Part shown: in pieces, positions 21,282 through 33,225 of the stretch
Layout: each line of letters starts with the position of its first letter
How positions within the stretch are numbered: the first letter of the stretch is position 1
DNA from: Amyelois transitella
Taxonomy: Eukaryota > Arthropoda > Insecta > Lepidoptera > Pyralidae
Length of the DNA stretch: 64,000 nucleotides
Reading direction: 5' to 3'
Assembly (NCBI RefSeq): GCF_032362555.1
Contig: NC_083523.1
Span: 6,361,501-6,425,500, forward strand
Notes under the pieces: generated by a model
The model's database searches: none
Told to the model about the DNA's origin: nothing
The model's input: the letters and a program-made list of their open reading frames with translations, nothing else
Translations under genes and position numbers: made by a program

Positions 21282-21877
21282 ATGTCTTCAATCATGCAGA
21301 AGTGTAATGATGACAATATTCCGCTTGCTGACGATGATCCCCAAGTGATTATTACGGATGACGTAGAGAACAATCATTTAGATCACGGACGGTCAATGGA
21401 TTCTTTACCTAGTTCGTACACAGGGGGCTCCTCCAGCCCAGGTTTGAATGGTCCTCCGAGTTTCGAACCTGATTCGGGAATTGATGAACAAGAAGAGAAG
21501 GCTCGCTTGATATCACAAGTGTTGGAATTGCAAAATACTTTAGATGGTAAGTTGTTCCAACAATCCTCTTATTTTAGTGATTCTGGTTGCTACATCCAGC
21601 TATTCAACTTCTAAATATTTTTTTTATGAATGTTGTCCATACATACCTTAAAATTTTTGGCTGATATGTTTCCTGTGGAAATAACTACAAATTTCATAAA
21701 TTGACAAACAACGTAAACAAAGCTATCATTTCAGATTTATCACAAAGGGTGGACTCAGTCAAAGAAGAAAATCTGAAGCTACGTTCAGAAAACCAAGTTC
21801 TAGGGCAGTACATTGAAAATTTGATGTCGGCCTCTTCAGTATTCCAGTCTACAACAGCAAATGCTCATAAGAAGTAG
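21282..21877 (+). CDS. SCOC: Short coiled-coil protein SCOC
   Basis: Two exons, 21282-21546 and 21735-21877, joined within GAT codons, giving 135 residues. SCOC is a small Golgi-associated coiled-coil protein that binds Arl GTPases and acts in vesicle traffic and autophagy. The first 70 residues are acidic and low in complexity ([18 protein letters not shown]). The conserved C-terminal block begins at [17 protein letters not shown] (about 72) and continues [20 protein letters not shown], then [18 protein letters not shown] (about 110-127). This is the family's heptad coiled coil and its near-invariant end. An AATAAA signal lies at 22398. MRPL19 is divergent upstream. Confidence 0.95.
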
Positions 21878-22397
21878 ACTTATTGCCTTTACACCATTAT
21901 ATATAACCAAATTAAAAACTGGGCAACTCTCACAAATGATAAGCCTTTTAAGATTTTTTTCTCACATTGGCATACTACCACCTTATTTTATTGATTTTTA
22001 TTTTGTTATGAAAAACATAAGAATTCAGAGCAAAAACGGAAAAATGAACTTAGATGCATGCCATGGAGTCGAGACTGATTGGAGTTGTGATGAATCAAAG
22101 GGCATCGCACAATTATTGGGGCCAAGCTAGGTAGGCCAGCCTTACAAATTATTTTTGTAATGAAATCAGTTTTGCTTTTTACAGAAACGCAATGAAATGA
22201 TTCCTATTTTAAAAACTTTATTGTTTTATTGATATTTTTAATGCTGTAAATGGAATTTATTGAATAGTTTCTTTCTGTACATTCCGATTTGATTGCATTG
22301 TTGCACTAATATATCTTTGTAAGTCAGTATTTTATAAAAGCTCTCTTCTATAATATCAATCAACTTGCAATGTTTAGTAAATGCTTTTGAAGAACTT

Positions 22398-22403
22398 AAT
22401 AAA
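22398..22403 (+). terminator. Poly(A) signal of SCOC
   Basis: AATAAA about 520 nt past the SCOC stop codon, in AT-rich DNA. Confidence 0.5.
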
Positions 22404-23366
22404 ATTAATATAACACATTATATAATATGTTTATTTCAATTTCCTTGTCTGAATCTCAAGACGATAATATATAGAATAAATAAATTAATATTGCCCTACA
22501 AAACATAGTGTTTTTCAATAGATGATTAATTACATTCATAGTAACAATATTACTTACTAGACCAGACAAACGCAACATGAAGAAACGTCACGCGTGAAAA
22601 GTTTGTAGTGGTATCCACCGATTGACGCAATGAATCATAGTACCTAGCCCCTTAACATAATTGAAATTCATCATCAGTGATGTCATGTGGGGAATGCGTG
22701 TCCGTATGGTGTCTGCAGCGTGACGTACCTACATGCAACTATAGCGTGATTCGTGATTCAATTAAAGTTGGTGTAAGATCTTTAACACACATAAACACAA
22801 TTTAATACCTATTTTAGTATGTAAGTACCTACTACTTTTAGGCAAGTTTTTGCATAAAACGATAGAAGTATTCAGGAATCGTGGTAAGAAAGTATCTGCC
22901 TCCCTCAGGGAAACAGTCGTGATCGTCGTGATTTTACATACATAAAATCACGCCTCTTTCCCGGAGGGGTAAGCAGAGACTGACTACATCTTTCCACTTG
23001 CCACGATCTCTGCATACTACCTTCGCTTCGGTTTCGGGTACTCTTGACCTGACCCGTGAATTTAGATGTGTAATTTTTTTATTCAATATTATTTATTAAC
23101 CTGGCTCAAACGTAACAAATTCAAGAGTTTATCAATGGGAAAATGAAATTATACATTGTGGTAACACTTTATTATCTATCTCTTATTAACACGGGCCAAT
23201 CGTGTATTGATTTATCTGTCTTCTCTTTCTTAACCTGTCATTTAATTGTCATTCGCCAATATCCTCCTCCTCTCTCCTGTGCTTACCCCCTCTTTCATGT
23301 CAGTTGCAAATTGACATTGGTGTGTAGTGCGTGTTCTTTCAGCTTAAGTATTATCCTAATTTAAAA
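22404..23366. other. Intergenic DNA with a LINE B tail
   Basis: Spacer before the unrecognised 255-residue gene. It holds the 3' fragment of LINE family B (22936-23057) and otherwise nothing named. The last 100 bases before 23367 should include that gene's promoter. Confidence 0.5.
22936..23057 (-). mobile_element. RTE-like LINE B, 3' fragment
   Basis: Minus-strand 3' end of LINE B: the tail 'catacataaaatcacgcc', the 'cccggaggggtaagcag' stem-loop, 'ccacttgccacgatctctgca' in part, and 'gtttcgggtactcttgacctgac'. Compared with the 30582-31616 copy it has an internal deletion after 'cgcttcg'. Confidence 0.8.
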
Positions 23367-26300
23367 ATGCCGAAAAAATTGAAAGTTGTTGTGAAATCTC
23401 TGTATTCACATGAAATTCGCAAAGACGTGAGTTTGGATAACTTAAAATCTTTGAGACTTGAAGATGCGTGGCCATTTATCAGAGACGAGATCGAAATTGA
23501 AATCGGGAATAGTCAGTTGATATGCATCCCGCACATTACAGAAGCCTTTTTTTACAAATGCACATCTCTTTTCGTTCAAAATGATAAGGAAATAAATGGC
23601 AAAATGTTCACTCCGTTGGGTGAATTGGTGAAGAATGTTAATAAAGAGAAATCTGATAGCAATTACGTGAAATGGTTGGAGGAGGGCAATTTCCTCGACA
23701 GTGACTTCAAGTTTCCCCACGAAAGCGTAAAGGTAAATGCTTTTTACGATTTAAGTTACTGTACTTATTTTTATTGTGCTTTGTGACATTGAAGAAGTAT
23801 TATACCTCATTGTGTTTGACCTTGACACGTTCTTGCTACCGGTTTCCATGCATCCAAAGATGATTTACATTAGTACTGTAAAGGACCTACACGAAACTAT
23901 TTACCTGCCTACCTAAAGGGATTGCATCCATTCATCGTAAAATATTTGTACATAAAAACCTGGTGAATTGGGTTTTCAAAATAAATGAAATAGGTAACTA
24001 CTGTTCTATTGTTTTATAATACAGCTAAATGAAAATTTGGTCCTTATTTCGGCCATGTTTTAAGAATCACATAGATACAATTAAGATATGCATAGATCTT
24101 TAAGTTAATTTGCATTAACATGCATAATAATAATTTCGCAAAAATTCCATTCATACATTATACCTACCACATTATTCTGAACAGAAAACTGGTATCTAGT
24201 AAATGAAATGATTATTTTTTAATTTTGTTTTCTTTTTTAATGTTTATTTCCATATTTATATCACCTATGATAAAATAGTTCTAAACAGTTCAGAAAAGAA
24301 TAATTGCATTTACACTATTGGAAAAAAGTAAAATTTATTTATTTTATTGCACTGTACAAAAACATTGTTGTGTCTCACTCACCATGCTAAAGTAGGTACC
24401 TACCTAACTATGCATAATTTAAGACTTCATGGCATGAAATTTAATAACAGGATGGTTCTTAATAACTTAGTAAAATAATACATATCATTAAAAAATCTCA
24501 TCAGAACATTTATTTACAAAGTATTGGGAATGAATGAATAAAGGAATTAATTAATGATAATTGTTGTTTTCAACAAATACCTACTTACTAAAAATTTAAA
24601 AATGGGGTTTATATTCAAGGGTACAAAACAAGTTAATTTCTCGTGTTTTTTCTCAATATTAATAGTGGTAGAAGGCAGTTGCTTAAATTTTCCAAAAATA
24701 TTTACGTGTTAGTACCCTTCAAAGAAAATAATGAAATAACAGTAAAGCAATTATCAAAGGGCGGCCCAACAAGCGAATTTTGTCTATCGACAGGGCCATC
24801 TAATTAATTTCTCTGAAATTATTAAGAGTGGACATGCAACGTGGTATGTATTGACTGCATTGTAGTTCTACCGATTTTATAAAAACCAAAGAAATTTGGC
24901 ATTTCTTCATATTTTTAAGCAATTTTTCGGTCGATTTCAATAAGCAGGTAGAAACTTTAATATAAAAAAGAATATTCAAGTAACAAACGTGATGGTTATA
25001 TGGAACCCTTCCTTCGCGAGTCCGAGTCGCACTTTGCCGGTTTTTCAAATTTAATTTTTATCATGCATTCTTATGTTACAATTAAAGCCTTGTCCAAATT
25101 AATTTCATTTTTAAAACCACGTATTTGTTTGCAGATAACTTTACAAGATGAGAAAATCAAAAATAAAGTGAGGGTGATCATGGTGAATTTTTCAAAATGT
25201 TCAATCCCAAAGAACAAGGATCTCGTCAACAATATTTACTTGGATGTTAAGAATAACAAAGGTAAGATAGCTTATCAAATATTACTTCAAAGCTGGTAAA
25301 AATGTATAAAACAGGGCAAGGTCGTACATGTTGATCCTTTTAAATATTCAAAAGTATTTTGAGCGCGGCGAGGCAAACCGCAATAGAAAAGAACCTATTA
25401 TAACCTAATACCAGAAGGCATTCTTGTATGAAGATATTTTTCAACTGAAACAGGATAATCCAAAGAAGGTACGCATTGTTCATATTCAGTTGAGTAACAA
25501 TATAAAAAAAATTCCATGGAAAACACGCAACCTTCAGAAAAGGTTCGTTTTATCACGTCGACACTGAAACGACCGTTGTTTGGTGCTGTTTGCGAATGAT
25601 CCTAAAGTTGATTCCATAAAAGAGATACTTACAATAGATCGTTCCGTTACATGTAAAGCCAATCTATTGCTAGGAAACTAATAAAATATTCGTGCTGTCC
25701 ATACATATAGAGAGGAACAATATAAAAAAAATATTAGATTCAGACTACCACCGAAAATTCTAATAGTTTACATATACAAAAATGTACAGAATGGTTGATT
25801 TGGTTCTAAAATCACACCAAATAGAGCTAAATAAATCGGACTTGGGCAAAGATACTAATGCAGACTGCAGATGACGGGAAAATGATGATGCTGAAAGAAC
25901 AATGTGCTGATGAGCTAGCTTATTTTCCCCTCTGCATTTGGGTCCGAGATACCCTAGGCCGACGTTATCCGGTATGGAACATATCTCTAATGTGTAGTCC
26001 ATATTAAGTTGGAGAAGGTGCGCTAAATGCGCTATTTGTTGAAAAATATTTAGCAAACTCTGCAACTGTTATCTACCGATAAGTTTTGACCAACGGTTAC
26101 ATTGTGGTGTGGCTGTGTTGACAAAGTTCATCGGTTTATGATAACGTTATGCTAGTACTATAAATAGTTCTTTGATAAAACTGTTATTATCTAAATCTGA
26201 AGTTCACCTGAAGGATGATATGGTACAAACAACAAAACAAAATTCGTAAATTGGTGGATTTTAGAACTTCATTCCAGAAGCTAAAATTGCTAAAGTGTAA

Positions 26301-29300
26301 GAGATTAAGAGACAAGTATTCTATCTTTTGCGTTTTGAATTGTATCATCAGCCATAACGTTTCGGATTCCTAGGTTATTTCTCTATATCCTTCTCAACCA
26401 TGATGTCTCAATCAATGTCAATGTCATTCTCAGCGGTATCATCTCAAGATTTTTTCTTTGTTATAATGTGCATTTATTTCATTTGTTCTAGACTTACAAG
26501 GCAAGAAATCGGTGTACATGATCACGAGTGTGCTCATGGCTAAGACGATCGAGTTTCGCGTCACTCGCTGTACTTCATCCAGGATCTTCCACCTAGGGAA
26601 TGCCTCACCACTCGTCTTCGGGTTGGAGGAATTCTTGATTGGAGAGGACGGAAAGTTAACGGCGAAGGTAAGATACAATTTTCTCTATTTTAATACTGTT
26701 TCAATTAGTGATCATCGGCTTTATAATTAAAATCTTATATTTTTATAGAAATAAAATAGTCTTTTGACGGAACAAAAAAAATTACAAACTTCAAAAGGCT
26801 GAATGAATGACTAATATTTAATTTCCTGTTGTCGTTCGTAACATCATTCGTTGAAACCTTTTTTAGCGGATATATTTATTTAAATTCTGTGATTGGGACT
26901 GTTGGACTGGAAAGGCTTGGACGAACGTACCTTGATCAAATCAGAGACGTTCTAGCAAAAGGTCAGTCAAGAGTACCCGAAACCGTCAAACGTGTATGAA
27001 GAGAGTTATGAATGTGGATGAATCGATAGCAGGGCTCGCGGCAAGTAAAAAGATGTGGTCTCTGCCCTCCGGAAAAGTGGCGTGAATGTATGTGTATTTA
27101 TTTAAAGTTTGTTTCGGCCTGCTGGAAAATTTTATCGAATTATTCTTTGTTCGGCCCCGTCAATCAATAACTCACGACACTGGAAATCATTCAAATGATT
27201 CCCGCTATTAGAAAACATCGATTAGCTTCTCTTCTCAAATGTGTTTAGCACGCGCGTAGTAATTTTTTCACTTGGGCGTGATTTTGTCATGTATTCTTAT
27301 CAGTATTGTATGATACAATTTCCTACTGATTAGATCGATAAGATAAAATATCGTGTTTAAAAGTACTGGCTCGCGATATTTTGAAATTCACATGAATTAA
27401 TTTTCAGACACGGGATTAACAATTAATACTATAAATACAATAAGTGGGCCTAAGATATACCTGGACAACATTACTACTTAAGGTGATTTGCACATTCACA
27501 GGTAGATATCTCCTAGGCCCACCACTAACAGTTATTTTTATAAAGCATTACTATACTTTCTGTTCGTCATCTAATCGTCACCCATTAATATTAAAAATAA
27601 AACACGCATTCTCTTTTTTGAAATTCAACGTCAAAATGCTATATTTTTACGAGTTCAGAAAACATTTTGAATTCACCGTTATTATCATGTATCTGTATTT
27701 CGTTCTTTGAAAGAATAAAGAGTTGGTATTTATTAATAATCTGCTTTTCTTTAATGAATTATGCTTATCCTGTTAAAAATAGCTTTATGATGTGGAAGTT
27801 TTCCTCAGGAGATTAAATTTAATATAGCCCGGGAGATAAACGAAAAAGTTTTACTTTTATACATTTATTCGTCAACCAGGACCTAGTCGGTCTGCCCATT
27901 TAGGTGTGGGTGTAGCTTATGGACTAAAAACTCTTAACACAAATCATAACCCGCCCACCCAAATTTTGCTTTGTCATGATTGTAAAAAACCAAATATGTC
28001 TGACTAAATCCTGACAACATTCTTGAAGAAATTACCAACAACAGTAGTCACTATTGATCATAGGACGTGTGATTAGGGTATTTCCCTTCCAGGCGTATTT
28101 TAATGACTAATCGCTTTATAGATAATATTAATACCAGTTTGTGATATCAGAAATCAGTAAAGTTTAAGGAAAGATTTTTGATTGATATATTTATATGTAG
28201 TTAGGTATTGTTGGATATTTATCTACATAAGTATTTATTATAAAATGTACTTTCTTTGAGTTAGTGTCTCGTAACACAAGTTTCGAATTTACTTCGGGGC
28301 TAACTCAATCTGTGTAATTTTTGTAAATATTTATATTTATTGTTGTAGCAAAAGTATGCAAGCATCGTATAATATAATTATGTCGTGCTTGCCTTAATTC
28401 AAAATTGTCGTCATTGTAACGGTAATTTTGAAACAACTTAAAATTATGGGCTCAAAATTTTGTGTTAATGTAATTCCATATTTAAGTGAACGGGATATTT
28501 AAATCCATTGTTAAATATTAAGTCACCTAGCTACTCGTGCCTCATTGTTAACGTGAACGAACGCGGTTTTTCGAGGTCGAATGATTTTCTAAACTAGAAA
28601 ATTATCACGCGGTTGAAAGATGATCAGTCTGCAGACTCGTCTAGATGTTGAGAACTATTTCGTACCCAACGTTTTTTAAACAGTTACTATAAAAAGAATA
28701 GGTACATAAATAAGCATGAGTGTATGAGGAACTTATTGTATGTTGAAGTTTGAAAATACCTACTTCTTCTTTGTAAATATAAACACAGTAGCATTTGATA
28801 TGATCATTATGCATATTTGATGTTTTATACGACACTTTCTTGTAGATTCTATTTATATTATTTATTTAATCTGGGTAGAACAAGATAGGGCTCGACTCGA
28901 GGTCTTGAAATTCATTAGTATTCACCGCATCTGCTTACCAGAAGGTCTTATGTTGTTTGCAAAGCATTTGCATGTTAAATAATCTGTACCAACAATCGCG
29001 ATTTTTTTTATTTTTATTAGACATTGTTTTTAACAGGTTGTCAGTGAGCTAAAGTAAATGTTAAAAAAAACTTAATCTCTACTCTAAGATTGACATGTTT
29101 AAAGATACAGTCTAAAAGCCGGAATGTTAGCGCGTTAAATTCTGCTTTGATCTATAAATAAATGCGATTTACCCATTGTGAAGCGACAGAATTGCATTTT
29201 GTTTAATAATAAAACGTGACCTTTAGAGCGCATACAGACGAACGGCATGGTGTCGACGGCAGGGTACCACCGCAGCCGTCGACGTGTCGGCGGCAGCAGT

Positions 29301-32300
29301 CAATACGTCGACGGCTGCCGCCGATAGGCGGCAACAGCTGCCGTTGACAGGCGACGTTTGCAGTATTAGAATGCCGCGTACTAGTAGTCGTGGTATAGGA
29401 GCCAGTTGCAAAATGGATTCCGAGGAAGAAACACTGTTATTGCTTTTACTCCGCCGCCGTCGCCGACAACAACGAAAAAGAAAGATACGTTCAGTGTGGG
29501 TTGAAGAAATATTAATGTATAGAGAACAAGAGGGAGATTTTTAATACACTCTATCCACGTTTACGAGAGAACGAAAAAAAATTTTTCAATTACTTTCGTA
29601 TGTCAATCGCTTCTTTTGATGAGTTAACAACTATCTTGAAAGCCTCAATATCTCGCCAAGACACCGTGATGCGGAAAAGTATACCAGCTGAGCAAAGACT
29701 CGCCATGACATTAAGGTAGCTCATTTTGTGGACGCGTGACGCTTGCGCACTCTCCGTCTATTTGCAGTCGACTGACAAAATGGCGGACGAAACACGCAAG
29801 AACCGCAAACATCGCCACCTGTCGGCGGCAGCCGTCGACGTATTGACTGCTGCCGCCGACGCGTCGTCGGCTGCCGTCGACAGATGGCGACGGCTGAAGT
29901 AGACTCTGACGTTTACAACTTGCAGTTCGTCTGTATGAACCCTTAGAAGTAGACGAAGATTTGAATGCAGAAAATTCGTAAAGACAAAATTAAATTAGAA
30001 TAGAATAATTAAAAAACTAAAAAGCTCGACGGCTATACAAAGTGGCATTTTAATAAAATATAAAAACTTATGTAGATAATTTTCTATCTAACCCACACAG
30101 CAGCTGGGCAACGAATCGTTCTAAAAAGTATCACTATCAGACCGTGGTATGTCGCGATGTTATTATGGCACGAAGTATCTTGGCACTACTCCTTCTTAGT
30201 CATTTAGAACCTAATTCATATAATTCTTGGAATAACCCATGAATGGTGATAAAATTTTGTAGTTATGTACATTTTTATAGCACACTTTTAAGTTACAAAC
30301 TGTTTAAGTATTTTAAAATTCGTGGTCAATTTATTTGTTGTATTTTAATTTGTCATTAAATAACATGTCATAATCATCACATTTACTAACTACTGGTTTA
30401 TTATTGCTGTAAAATGAATACACTTCAGGATTAAATTAACGTAGCCACAATTGCTTTTATTGCGCACTTAATATGAAAGATTATCTTATCTGAGGCTTAA
30501 GATTTATAAATTTATCTTGTTAATAATACACAGAAAATTGCAAATGTTTTTTGTTTACATGAGGCTTAAGTTAGTGTTTCATACATACATACATACATAC
30601 ATAAAATCACGCCTCTTTCCCGGAGGGGTAGGCAGAGACTACCTCTTTCCACTTGCCACGATCTCTGCATACTTCTTTCGCTTCGTCCACATTCATAACT
30701 CTCTTCATACAAGCTCGGCGGTTTCGGGTACTTTTGACCTGACCCTTTACCAGGACGTCCTTAATTTGATCAAGATACGTTCGTCTAGGTCTTCCCACTC
30801 CGACCTTTCCCTCCACACTCTCCTTGTATATCTGCTTAGTCAACCTGCTTTCATTCATCCTCTCCACATGACCGAACCATCTTAACATACCCTTTTCTAT
30901 TCCTGTAACTACATCTTCTTTCACATCACAACATTCCCTTATCACGCTGTTCCTTATCCTGTCACTCAATTTCACACCCATCATACTCCTTAACGCTCTC
31001 ATTTCCACTGCATTTATTCTGCTTTCATGCTTCTTTTGCCATACCCAACTTTCACTCCCATACATTAATGTCGGGACCAACACGCCCCTGTGCACAGCCA
31101 GTCGAGCCTTTTTGGATAGTTTCTGACTGCTCATAAAGGCATGCAAAGCTCCATTCACCATGTTCCCCGCGTTCACTCTCCTTTCAATATCACTATCATA
31201 CTTGCCATCTGATGTAAACTTTGATCCTAGATATACAAACTCTTTCACTTGCTCCACTTTTTCTCCTCCAATCAAAATATTACATGCTGTCATTTCTTTC
31301 TCCATTTCAAAAACCAGTGTTTTAGTTTTACTTACGTTCACTTTCATTCCTTTCTCTTTTAAAGCTTCATGCATACAGTTTACCATCTCCTGTAACTCCT
31401 CCGCTGATGACGCCAGTATAACCTGATCGTCGGCATAGAGCAGACATTTGACGAGTAACTCATTCATCCTTAATCCACTTTTAGACTCTTTCAAATCTGT
31501 CAAACAGCTATCCATAAATAGGTTGAACAGCCACGGTGACGCAACACATCCTTGCCTAACGCCTTTCTCAATCTTAAACCATTCAGTGTGCGCTCCGTTT
31601 ATCCTGACACAAGCACTAGTGTTTCAATAATAAGTAATATTAGATTATGTAAATGGGGCAAAAATGTCATTACAAAAAAGAGAATTTGCGACGTTTTCAT
31701 TACAAAAATGATAATTTGTGGTTTTACTTAAAATTATATAGCTTCAGGTTTTAAAAAAAATAGAGGCTATACACCAGTAACCATACTCACAATTTACGCT
31801 ATCACAGTATAAGCTAAATAAATGATCAGAAAGATGCAACCACATTGATGATGAGGATTGGCTTTCTAACAATCTCTATACAATTAACATATTGGCTTGA
31901 GTTAGCCAAGCTATTATTACTCTGCCACGTGCCTCCAATCAATACTGAATCGACGTGCGTTAGTAAAGTATGAAGCTTTCAAACAACAACTTTAAATCAT
32001 CTTCATCAATTTTCAATGTATTTTGATTTATGTAAGAGATTTTATCGTTAAACAACTAATATGATTGAACAAAATATTTATCTTTAAATTAAATTTTTAT
32101 TCCCATCACACAAATTTTCTAATACGATGTCTGTTGCACCGGGAGTTAAAAATATACAATTTCCAGGAATAAGTTGTTGCGATGCTGAAGGTAAAGATAC
32201 TGCTAAAATTTGTCGAAATGCTATTTTGATCTTTCCAGGTGGAACGTATCAGGCATTTTTCTTAAAAGTGTTGTTATAAATATCGTGCAGTTAAATTACG

Positions 32301-33225
32301 TTAAGTTTTATATTTTCAGAAATTGTATGCATTTGCACGCATTACTTTCGGAGTATAATATTTAAACACTAAATACCTATAAATCGGTAATAAAGCAAAA
32401 TTATTAGAGCAATAAATATGTAACTCAAATTTGCACAAAAGGTATTTTTTCAAAAATCTAAATACCAAGTGAAATTATTTAGGCACTGCGCCAATAATGT
32501 GAAAAGACCTTGTTTCAGAATGAACGATCAATTTGTTAGTTATTACAGTAAGTGCTGGGTATGATAGTCCATGCTTACGCTATACGTCAAATGTTATTGA
32601 TTGAATTAATAAAAAGAGCCACAAGAGCGCACATGTTGTCTGATCACGTGACCATGTCAGGTGTTCCGTGTAGTGTAATTAACATAGAATATATAGTATA
32701 ATTAGACGGCCTCTGTGGCGCAGCGGTAGTACGCTTGTCTTTGTCACCGGAGGTCCCGGGTTCGAATCCCGGCCAGGGCATGATGAGAAAAGAACTTTCT
32801 CTGATTGGCCTGGGTCTTGGATATTTATCTAGTATCGTTGAGTTAGTATCTCGTAACACAAGTCTCGAATTTACTTCGAGGCTAACTCAATCAGTGTAAT
32901 TTGTCCAAAAAAAAAAAAACATAGTACAAAATGTAGCATGTTTGTTTCTTTATAAGAATAATCAATATCTTTGTGGCATATGTTATACTGACGCATTTAA
33001 ATTCGCTAAAAAATTGTTCGATTTTATCTGCACACACACGAGTATTAACTTCGACTTTGTCAAAAGATTATGAAGTGATAAATAATTTTTTTCATTCATA
33101 ATCATGTATTTTTTCTATCTTTCCAGCAACCCGTCGGCATCGTGTCAAAATCACTTCACTGGAAAAGAGTGGATCCATCCGACCATCTGTATAACCCTGA
33201 AGATGCGGAAGCCTGTGCGGCCTAA
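23367..33225 (+). CDS. Unrecognised conserved-looking 255-residue protein
   Basis: Four exons joined by hand: 23367-23732, 25135-25261, 26492-26667, 33127-33225. Phases close without a stop, which supports a real gene; I do not recognise the family. The start is the ATG in AAAATGCCG at 23367. The protein starts MPKKLKVVVKSLYSHEIRKD (basic), followed by an acidic stretch EDAWPFIRDEIEIEIG (about 32-47). A beta-rich part follows: VRVIMVNFSKCSIPKNKD (about 133-150), KKSVYMITSVLMAKTIEFRV (about 169-188) and SPLVFGLEEFLIGEDGKL (about 203-220). It ends HWKRVDPSDHLYNPEDAEAC. There is no signal peptide, no membrane segment and no cysteine-rich domain, so it is probably cytosolic or nuclear. Intron 3 is 6.5 kb and holds a Harbinger element, a LINE B copy and a SINE C copy. 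The KKSVYMITSVLMAK segment faintly recalls a gasdermin-type beta hairpin, but that is only an impression. Confidence 0.75.
24985..25050 (+). repeat. End of a common lepidopteran repeat
   Basis: The sequence 'tggaacccttccttcgcg' followed by 'agtccgagtcgcactttgccggttttt' is a terminus I know from many lepidopteran genomic repeats. It lies in intron 1 of the 255-residue gene. The rest of the element was not delimited. Confidence 0.5.
26885..27094 (+). mobile_element. RTE-like LINE B, 3' fragment with target duplication
   Basis: Encodes the frame-broken end of the LINE B polyprotein ('ggacgaacgtaccttgatcaa', 'gtacccgaaaccg', 'atgaatgtggatgaa') and ends in a (TATG)n-like tail. Direct repeats TATTTATTTAAA flank it (26873-26884 and 27095-27106), a 12-bp target duplication. 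It lies in intron 3 of the 255-residue gene. Confidence 0.85.
28200..28345 (+). repeat. tRNA-headed SINE family C, 3' part
   Basis: 3' part only: 'ggatatttatctacataagtat', 'gagttagtgtctcgtaacac', 'cttcggggctaactcaatc' and 'tgtgtaattt'. The tRNA-like head is missing. Confidence 0.7.
29226..29942 (+). mobile_element. Broken PIF/Harbinger DNA transposon
   Basis: A 717-bp element flanked by TTA on both sides (29223-29225 and 29943-29945), the 3-bp target typical of PIF/Harbinger. The termini GAGCGCATACAGACGAAC and, inverted, GGGTTCATACAGACGAAC match over 15 of 18 bases. Near-perfect subterminal inverted blocks rich in GTCGACGGC and CGGCGGCAGC follow, with the shared core 'cagtcaatacgtcgac'. The inside keeps only the start of the transposase, so the element is non-autonomous. 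It is a GC-rich island inside an AT-rich intron. Confidence 0.9.
29371..29710 (+). pseudogene. Harbinger transposase, N-terminal remnant
   Basis: From ATG 29371 the frame reads MPRTSSRGIGASCKM, then RRRRRQQRKRKIRSVWVEEI, and stops at a TAA following GGAGATTTT. One base over, the typical continuation appears: TLYPRLRENEKKFFNYFRMS, then SRQDTVMRKSIPAEQRLAMTLR up to about 29710. A one-base insertion in a T run therefore broke it. The DDE nuclease region and the partner Myb-like protein are entirely absent, lost by internal deletion. Confidence 0.85.
30582..31616 (-). mobile_element. RTE-like LINE B, longest copy
   Basis: 5'-truncated non-LTR retrotransposon on the minus strand. It is flanked by an exact 10-bp target duplication, TAGTGTTTCA (30572-30581 and 31617-31626). 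It keeps the last part of the reverse transcriptase and the 3' end: the stem-loop GCCTACCCC...GAGGC, then GTGATTTTATG and a (TATG)n tail. It lies in intron 3 of the 255-residue gene and is the reference copy for the shorter fragments. Confidence 0.93.
30607..31515 (-). CDS. LINE B reverse transcriptase C-terminal region
   Basis: 302 codons are open from ATG 31515, and the frame continues upstream to 31616, where it reads VRQGCVASPWLFNLFMDSC, the block before the catalytic motif. YADD lies at about residue 28, then FVYLGSKFTSDGKYDSDIE (about 94), LVPTLMYGSESWVWQKK (about 145) and GMLRWFGHVERM (about 205). The end, [18 protein letters not shown], runs into the 3' stem-loop. The layout fits RTE/Proto2-like LINEs. 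The endonuclease and fingers are missing, so this copy is inactive, but the remaining frame has no break and it is young. Confidence 0.88.
   Translation of the reverse strand: MDSCLTDLKESKSGLRMNELLVKCLLYADDQVILASSAEELQEMVNCMHEALKEKGMKVNVSKTKTLVFEMEKEMTACNILIGGEKVEQVKEFVYLGSKFTSDGKYDSDIERRVNAGNMVNGALHAFMSSQKLSKKARLAVHRGVLVPTLMYGSESWVWQKKHESRINAVEMRALRSMMGVKLSDRIRNSVIRECCDVKEDVVTGIEKGMLRWFGHVERMNESRLTKQIYKESVEGKVGVGRPRRTYLDQIKDVLVKGQVKSTRNRRACMKRVMNVDEAKEVCRDRGKWKEVVSAYPSGKEA
32708..32919 (+). repeat. tRNA-headed SINE family C, complete copy
   Basis: Complete SINE: a tRNA-like head with A box (GTGGCGCAGCGG) and B box (GGTTCGAATCC), then 'gatgagaaaagaactttctctg', 'gttagtatctcgtaacac', 'cgaggctaactcaatc' and 'gtgtaatttgtcc', ending in a 13-nt poly(A). 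The head would be read by polymerase III. The A tail, unlike the (TATG)n of family A, suggests a different LINE partner. Confidence 0.9.

Noticed and set aside
29223-29411. GC-rich frame on the minus strand inside the Harbinger end
   Set aside because: It is the antisense of the subterminal inverted blocks, not a gene.
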